A stretch of DNA of 64,000 bases. Source: Paramecium sonneborni. Lineage: Eukaryota > Ciliophora > Oligohymenophorea > Peniculida > Parameciidae. Below, one piece after another: positions 62,044 to 64,000 of this stretch (positions are counted from its first letter, which is position 1; each line of letters begins with the position of its first letter). Under the pieces are notes generated by a model that was given only the letters and a program-made list of their open reading frames with translations, was not told where the DNA came from and ran no database searches. A program made the position numbers and the translations under genes. The stretch spans positions 1 to 64,000 of the forward strand of contig CAJJDN010000162.1 of assembly GCA_905182985.1 (NCBI GenBank). Reading direction: 5' to 3'.

Positions 62044-63030
62044 GTTGTATCAATAATAACTGAATCAAAAGCTGCAGCATTAGCTTATGGTTTAGATTAC
62101 AGTTAAGAAAAAAAGAATGTATTTGTTATTAATTTTGGTGGAGGCACTTTAGATATTTCTGTTGTTGCTGTTTCTAAAAATAAGTTTTATGATATAACAC
62201 ATGCTGGAGAATCGTTTTTAGGAGGAGAAGATTTTGATTAAAGTTTAGTTAATTATTTTAAGTTTAAAATTAAAGCTTCAAAAAATATAGATTTAAGTAA
62301 TGATAAAGAAGCAATTCAAAAATTACAAATTGAAGCTTAAAGAGTTAAAGAAGCTCTATCTGAAAAAGAAGAAGTTAATATTCAGATCAACGATGTGATA
62401 AAAGGATTTCATTTTATTGATAATATTAACAGGTAAAGATTTGAAGCAATAAATGAAGGATTATTTAATAGGATTAAAACAGCATTAAAAACAGCTTTTG
62501 AGGAATCAAATTTAGATATAAAAGATATTCATGAAGTCATTCTTGTTGGAGGATTGAATAGAATCCCAAAAATATAAGAAATTATTTAAGAATTCTTTAA
62601 AGGAATACCAATTAGGAAGGATAGAATAAATGATGAATTAATTTGTGCTGGAGCTGCTATTAGAGGTGGTATAATAAGTTAAAAAATGCCATATAAATAC
62701 ATTTAAATTATTGAAGTAGAAAGAACTTCAATTAGTTTTGGTGTAGAAACAGTAGGAGGATATATGAGTAAAATTATTCCAAAGGGGACTATATATCCAA
62801 CAAAGCTTTCTAAAAAATATACTATTAATCATGATTATTAAGAAGAAATCTTAATATAAATATATTAAGGTGAATCATATAGAACTTTAGACAATGAGAA
62901 AATAGGAGAATTTATTTTATCTGGTATATAAAGAGCTAAAAAATAAATACCTTAAATAGAAGTCACATTTGAATTAGATTTAAATGGAATTCTAGATGTT
63001 ACAGTTATTGATCTAGATACAAAGAGTTAA
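60930..63030 (+). CDS. Atypical HSP70 with N-terminal membrane anchor and Asn/Gln-rich extension
   Basis: Longest piece; 3' end cut by the N at 63031. A hydrophobic segment at residues 17-32 ([14 protein letters not shown]) is a signal or anchor. A low-complexity Asn/Gln/Lys extension runs to about residue 196. The HSP70 domain begins [17 protein letters not shown]; intron 61736-61763 (28 nt) follows VGKR. Recognisable: [71 protein letters not shown], and substrate-domain [14 protein letters not shown]. Compared with canonical HSP70, DLGTT reads DLGMK and DLGGGTFD reads NFGGGTLD, so the ATPase residues equivalent to Thr13 and Asp199 are changed. A chaperone of the secretory pathway or a regulatory pseudo-ATPase is inferred. 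Confidence 0.88.
61177..62145. repeat. Assembly duplication D, first copy
   Basis: 969 bp that recur at 63032-64000 (offset 1,855) after the N at 63031. The match runs to the window edge, so the full overlap is probably longer (up to 63030). Confidence 0.93.
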
Positions 63031-63031
63031 N

Positions 63032-64000
63032 ATATTGAACAAATAAAATTATTATTGAATAATTTAAAAAAGTCAGAAAGTTTTGCTAATGACGAACATT
63101 AAAACAATAATTAAATTAATATTCCATATAATGATAAATTAATCAATTAGAATAATGAAAACCATTAATTTAAATAAATTAAAAATAATACAGATAAGAA
63201 TGCATAATAGGAGAATCTTTTTAATAGTAAACTTAATTAACCTTTAGATCTAAATTTAAATAATAAAGATTAATAAACAATATAAAATAAATAAAAAATT
63301 AAGGAAATAGAAACATATGAAGAAAATCAAGCAAAAATAAATTAATCAACTGATTAAAAAAAATAAAGTTAATCTATAATTGGTATTGATTTAGGTATGA
63401 AATATTCAAGTGTTTGTATATATAGAAATGGTTAAGTTGAAATAATAAAAAATGAATATGGATCAATAAGAACACCTTCAATTGTTGCAATATCAAATGA
63501 TGAGTTTTTAGTTGGAGAAGATGCTAAAAATTAAGCTATTTTAAATCCATAAAACACATTTTAAAATGTTAAGAGAATAGTTGGAAAAAGGTAAATAATA
63601 TAATTTATATAAAAATAGATATTCAGATCCTATGGTGCAATTACAAATGAAAAATGTTTCATACGAAATTGTTAATAATACTAATAAACCTTATATTTAA
63701 GTTTCTGAATATTAAGGATAGAGTCCAAAGTAATTTAGTCCTGAATACATTCAAGCAAAAATTGTATCAAAATTGAAGAAAATAGCAGAAGATTATTTGG
63801 GATTTGAAGTTAAAAAGGCTGTTATTTCAGTTCCTGTTACTTTTAATGATGCTTAAAAATAAGCTACGAAAGATATTGGAACTATTGCAGATTTAGATGT
63901 TGTATCAATAATAACTGAATCAAAAGCTGCAGCATTAGCTTATGGTTTAGATTACAGTTAAGAAAAAAAGAATGTATTTGTTATTAATTTTGGTGGAGGC
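63032..64000 (+). CDS. Atypical HSP70, third overlapping piece
   Basis: Starts inside the gene, at the equivalent of 61177, with intron at 63591-63618, and runs off the window in the NFGGG motif. It should carry the missing 3' end of the gene beyond the window. Not a separate gene in my reading. Confidence 0.85.

Noticed and set aside
1..64000. CRISPR arrays, operons, tRNA or rRNA genes
   Set aside because: No regularly spaced direct repeats with spacers, no polycistronic layout, and no tRNA or rRNA sequence was recognised; the genome is eukaryotic.

Overview
This window is the end of a ciliate macronuclear chromosome, almost certainly Paramecium. The evidence is direct. Positions 1-101 are a telomere of mixed CCCCAA and CCCAAA units, the mixture known from Paramecium. 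Long reading frames exist only if TAA and TAG are read as glutamine and TGA is the sole stop. Genes are broken by 17-31 nt GT...AG introns. The DNA is very AT-rich and genes are packed with short spacers. Because TAA/TAG are sense codons, ordinary ORF calling breaks almost every gene here; the coordinates below come from reading with the ciliate code and splicing by hand. Exon structure is marked where I could not resolve it.

Layout: telomere (1-101); a gene-poor subtelomere with decayed ciliate repeat-protein fragments (about 105-2813); one giant cysteine-rich membrane protein (2814-12128); then a dense run of housekeeping genes. 12.2-24.6 kb: coiled-coil protein, ULK-like kinase, small membrane protein, ubiquitin-specific protease, SLC44 choline transporter-like protein, an unresolved + strand gene, a MAPK15/ERK7-like kinase, and a TSR2-like protein. 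24.7-31.3 kb: CWF19-like splicing factor, RING-H2 protein, a decayed Rab GTPase, a DHHC palmitoyltransferase. 31.4-37.9 kb: EF-hand protein, ATG4 protease, a possible adaptin-ear protein, RING membrane protein, MORN protein, EMC6. 38.8-48.4 kb: two hypotheticals, a cyclic-nucleotide-type K+ channel, a multi-TM protein, a TauE/SafE permease, an F-box coiled-coil protein and small genes. 49-60 kb: polyQ calpain, BRO1/ALIX protein, ribosomal proteins eS4 and eL28, small hypotheticals. 59.7-64 kb: an atypical HSP70.

Four single N bases (25245, 28517, 60845, 63031) are each followed by an apparently exact copy of sequence already present before the N. I read these as unmerged overlapping contig ends, not biological duplications. 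Genes there are therefore listed more than once, and the HSP70 gene appears in three overlapping pieces.

The genes are mostly independent housekeeping functions (ubiquitin, autophagy, ESCRT, splicing, translation) and I see no operon-like system. The points most worth checking are the divergent HSP70 with changed ATPase residues, the decayed Rab, the TAA-encoded polyglutamine calpain, the very short introns, and the giant subtelomeric surface protein.
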